Of a stretch of 9,543 nt of DNA, positions 8,204-9,543 are shown piece by piece. Location: assembly GCA_021151525.1 (NCBI GenBank), contig JAGKXD010000137.1, positions 1 through 9,543 on the forward strand. Reading direction: 5' to 3'. Position numbers and translations under genes: made by a program. This DNA is from Cellvibrionaceae bacterium. GTDB taxonomy: Bacteria > Pseudomonadota > Gammaproteobacteria > Pseudomonadales > Cellvibrionaceae. The notes under the pieces were generated by a model. That model was not told where the DNA came from, made no database searches, and worked only from the letters and a program-made list of their open reading frames with translations. Position 1 is the stretch's first letter. The number at the start of each line of letters is the position of its first letter.

Positions 8204-8545
8204 TTAATCGGAAAACAGCCCAAATATACTCGACGCTTTTAGTCCATAAGATAGATTCAGTGCAATTGTGTCCGGCCCCTTGCCGCCATCAACTATTAAC
8301 CCAAGAAAAACTGGTTGATTATCAAACAGGCGATAATTGAAACTGGCAAGCTGACGCTCTGTTTTCTTTGCCGTTCCAGCAAAGTCTTCATTTTTACCTG
8401 TGCCGACACTTAGAATAAATTTTGGCAATCCATTTTTATATGGCTTATCTACCAGTTTAAAATCCAGCTCTTCATTATATTGATTCAATAGCAATCGATA
8501 AGTGAAGGGATAACCCGGTTGCGTAGCAAAGGGTAATGCGATCAT
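8204..8545 (-). CDS. Orphan 113-residue protein, middle gene of the minus-strand trio
   Basis: I do not recognise this protein. With the ATG at 8545 it has 113 residues, beginning MIALPFATQPGYPFTYRLLL and ending SIFGLFSD. It has no signal peptide, no membrane helix and no cysteine. A glycine-containing FILSVGTGKNEDFAG (44-58) and VDGGKGPD (about 85-92) alternate with hydrophobic segments, suggesting a small, mostly beta soluble domain. A longer reading from a TTG at 8608 would add 21 residues and overlap the previous gene by TTGA, but the 8545 ATG has a much better AGGAGA site six bases upstream, so I prefer it. It lies 59 bases after the exported protein and 52 bases before the zincin-hydrolase, and so is probably co-transcribed. 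It could be an inhibitor, chaperone or substrate-like partner of the enzyme, which is a guess from position only. Confidence 0.75.
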   Translation of the reverse strand: MIALPFATQPGYPFTYRLLLNQYNEELDFKLVDKPYKNGLPKFILSVGTGKNEDFAGTAKKTERQLASFNYRLFDNQPVFLGLIVDGGKGPDTIALNLSYGLKASSIFGLFSD

Positions 8546-8551
8546 ATTCCA

Positions 8552-8557
8552 TCTCCT
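8552..8557 (-). promoter_or_regulatory. Ribosome binding site deciding the start of the 113-residue protein
   Basis: On the minus strand AGGAGA lies six bases before the ATG at 8545. This near-consensus Shine-Dalgarno sequence favours that start over the upstream TTG at 8608. Confidence 0.65.
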
Positions 8558-8604
8558 ACCCGGTAAGCTTTTGCAGCATCCAGGCAGATTTTTATCACTT
8601 GAAA

Positions 8605-9462
8605 TCAACGATCGAAGGAAAAACCGATACTAAACGCAGCCCAGGTTTTTCCATTATCAACATACGAAGCAGAATCACTTACACGATCCTTACCCAATAC
8701 AAAACCCAACTGAAAAGAATCCTTTACCTCACCGATAACGCCTAGACCATAACTAAAACCTGCCAAATTTTGAGTATTTTGTTTGCCATCTACCTCTTCG
8801 GCCACTTGAATAGTTGAGGCACCCGCAAACACGACCCCTTTTAATTCAAACCCAAAAGAATTCCGATCAAGCCTATATCCAACGTATGGCCCTACAGATG
8901 CACCGCCATTGAACTCTTTCGAACCATCAAAATGATATTTGTAGGGAACAAACAAGGCTCCATAGGTGAATCCATATCGATTAGGCGCTGCATTTTGAAT
9001 TACAGCAGCAGGCACCCTCACCGCCAAACCGCTTATTTTTCTCTTATCCTTCAAATTTTCATTATCAAAGCCACAATCAACTGCCGACAAAAACATAAAC
9101 TGTTTGGCGATGACTGCATCTACATAGCCAGCTGTTCCATCGGTAAGCGCTCTTAATTTGGTTTTAGGTGGAATACATATCTTATTGTCACTCTCCTTCA
9201 CGCCAGTGTCTTCGTATAAAATCCGTTTCACATTGAGTGCAACTGGAAAAGTTAAGGCATCGCCTTTATAGATATTTTTATCATTTACGGTTTTTGCAGG
9301 TTCCGCAGCATTGGCACTCGATGCTGTTGATGACTGGGCACTTTGAGCGCCCTTTGAAGCTTGAATACTCGATGCAACAGAAGACTGCGAACTTTGCGCA
9401 GCAGTAAGATCCGCAATAAAAAGTAATAATACAATCGCCAGTATGTTTCCATGTACACGCAT
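8605..9462 (-). CDS. Exported protein with Ser/Ala repeat linker and a beta-barrel-like C-terminus
   Basis: This unrecognised protein has 285 residues from the ATG at 9462. An upstream ATG at 9468 would add two residues, but it sits only two bases from the AGGGG site, whereas 9462 is eight bases away. Residues 1-22 form a Sec-type signal peptide: a basic start, a hydrophobic core around ILAIVLLLF, and a likely cleavage after TAA. A low-complexity linker (22-55) made of two 17-residue repeats follows. A globular part contains C96 and C130, which could form a periplasmic disulfide. From about residue 163 to the end, alternating hydrophobic and polar residues with many aromatics and glycines (YGFTYGALFVPYKYHF, GPYVGYRL, AGFSYGLGVIG, WAAFSIGFSF) look like antiparallel outer-membrane strands, perhaps eight. 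No lipobox is present. It heads the three-gene minus-strand unit. A surface or outer-membrane role is inferred; how it relates to two apparently cytoplasmic partners is unclear. Confidence 0.8.
   Translation of the reverse strand: MRVHGNILAIVLLLFIADLTAAQSSQSSVASSIQASKGAQSAQSSTASSANAAEPAKTVNDKNIYKGDALTFPVALNVKRILYEDTGVKESDNKICIPPKTKLRALTDGTAGYVDAVIAKQFMFLSAVDCGFDNENLKDKRKISGLAVRVPAAVIQNAAPNRYGFTYGALFVPYKYHFDGSKEFNGGASVGPYVGYRLDRNSFGFELKGVVFAGASTIQVAEEVDGKQNTQNLAGFSYGLGVIGEVKDSFQLGFVLGKDRVSDSASYVDNGKTWAAFSIGFSFDR
9298..9399 (-). repeat. Two in-frame tandem 51-base repeats coding a Ser/Ala linker
   Basis: Two adjacent 51-base units encode AQSSQSSVASSIQASKG and AQSAQSSTASSANAAEP, residues 22-38 and 39-55 of the exported protein. 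The similarity is visible in the DNA as well: the stretch starting ACTCGATGC at 9316 recurs at 9367, exactly 51 bases away, with most of the next 35 positions shared. This suggests an internal duplication that has since diverged, forming a flexible spacer between the signal peptide and the folded domain. Confidence 0.7.
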
Positions 9463-9470
9463 AAGCATTT

Positions 9471-9475
9471 CCCCT
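9471..9475 (-). promoter_or_regulatory. Ribosome binding site of the exported protein
   Basis: AGGGG on the minus strand lies eight bases before the ATG at 9462 but only two before the ATG at 9468, which decides the start in favour of 9462. Confidence 0.55.
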
Positions 9476-9525
9476 ATCCAAGTAATTAATTAGGATTAAA
9501 CTTATCTTTCTACACAAAAATATTA

Positions 9526-9543
9526 ACCCCCCATATGGGGGGT
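9526..9543 (-). terminator. Perfect palindrome at the right edge, possible intrinsic terminator
   Basis: The sequence ACCCCCCATATGGGGGGT is its own reverse complement and can fold as a seven-pair stem with an ATAT loop. Read on the minus strand it is followed by TTAATATTTTT, a reasonable U-rich tail, so it probably ends a minus-strand gene lying to the right of the window, just before the exported-protein operon. The palindrome touches the window edge and could be longer. Between it and the start at 9462 I see no convincing promoter. Confidence 0.45.

Noticed and set aside
7906..8340. A 144-codon plus-strand frame crossing the ends of two minus-strand genes
   Set aside because: It overlaps the zincin domain and the orphan gene antisense, encodes no recognisable motif, and the minus-strand frames have conserved motifs and good ribosome sites.
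9495..9500. TTTAAT on the minus strand as a -10 element for the three-gene unit
   Set aside because: It matches the -10 consensus at five of six positions, but no acceptable -35 is found 16-18 bases upstream and there is no extended -10, in a region that is AT-rich throughout.

Overview
The window looks like a chromosomal segment of a Gram-negative, probably gammaproteobacterial, heterotroph. The serine/alanine-rich linker behind a signal peptide at the right end is reminiscent of Cellvibrionaceae-type bacteria, but that placement is an inference from style, not from a database match. It carries two convergent gene blocks that meet near position 5720-5840.

Left block (+ strand, 1-5719): the last 36 codons of an unrecognised gene run by an ATGA overlap into dabA, which encodes the UPF0753/DUF2309 (PF10070) zinc protein of the DAB inorganic-carbon accumulation system. 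dabA overlaps by ATGA with a short NuoL-like antiporter gene (dabB-like). One base after that gene's stop comes a second, more degenerate antiporter-like membrane gene. The four reading frames are packed as one transcription unit. The likely role is energy-coupled capture of CO2 as bicarbonate: DabA is the vectorial carbonic-anhydrase-like subunit on the cytoplasmic side, and the membrane partner(s) couple it to a cation or proton gradient. No carboxysome or RuBisCO gene is in view, so in a heterotroph the system would supply bicarbonate for anaplerotic carboxylation (inference).

Right block (- strand, 9468 down to 5839): three co-directional genes with gaps of about 50-60 bases. In transcription order they encode (1) an exported protein with a signal peptide, a tandem 17-residue Ser/Ala repeat and a C-terminal region that looks like an outer-membrane beta-barrel, (2) a 113-residue orphan protein, and (3) a 770-residue protein that fuses an HExxE zincin-like N-terminal domain to a C-terminal alpha/beta-hydrolase with an apparent Ser-Asp-His triad. 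No function is known to me for this trio. It is the best candidate here for an undescribed system.

The junction between the two blocks holds a strong GC hairpin without a U-tract. It also holds an in-frame, protein-like extension of the 770-residue gene beyond its TAG stop. The right edge ends in a perfect 18-base palindrome followed, on the minus strand, by a T-rich stretch. This is probably the terminator of a gene lying further right. No tRNA, rRNA, CRISPR array, insertion sequence or origin was seen.
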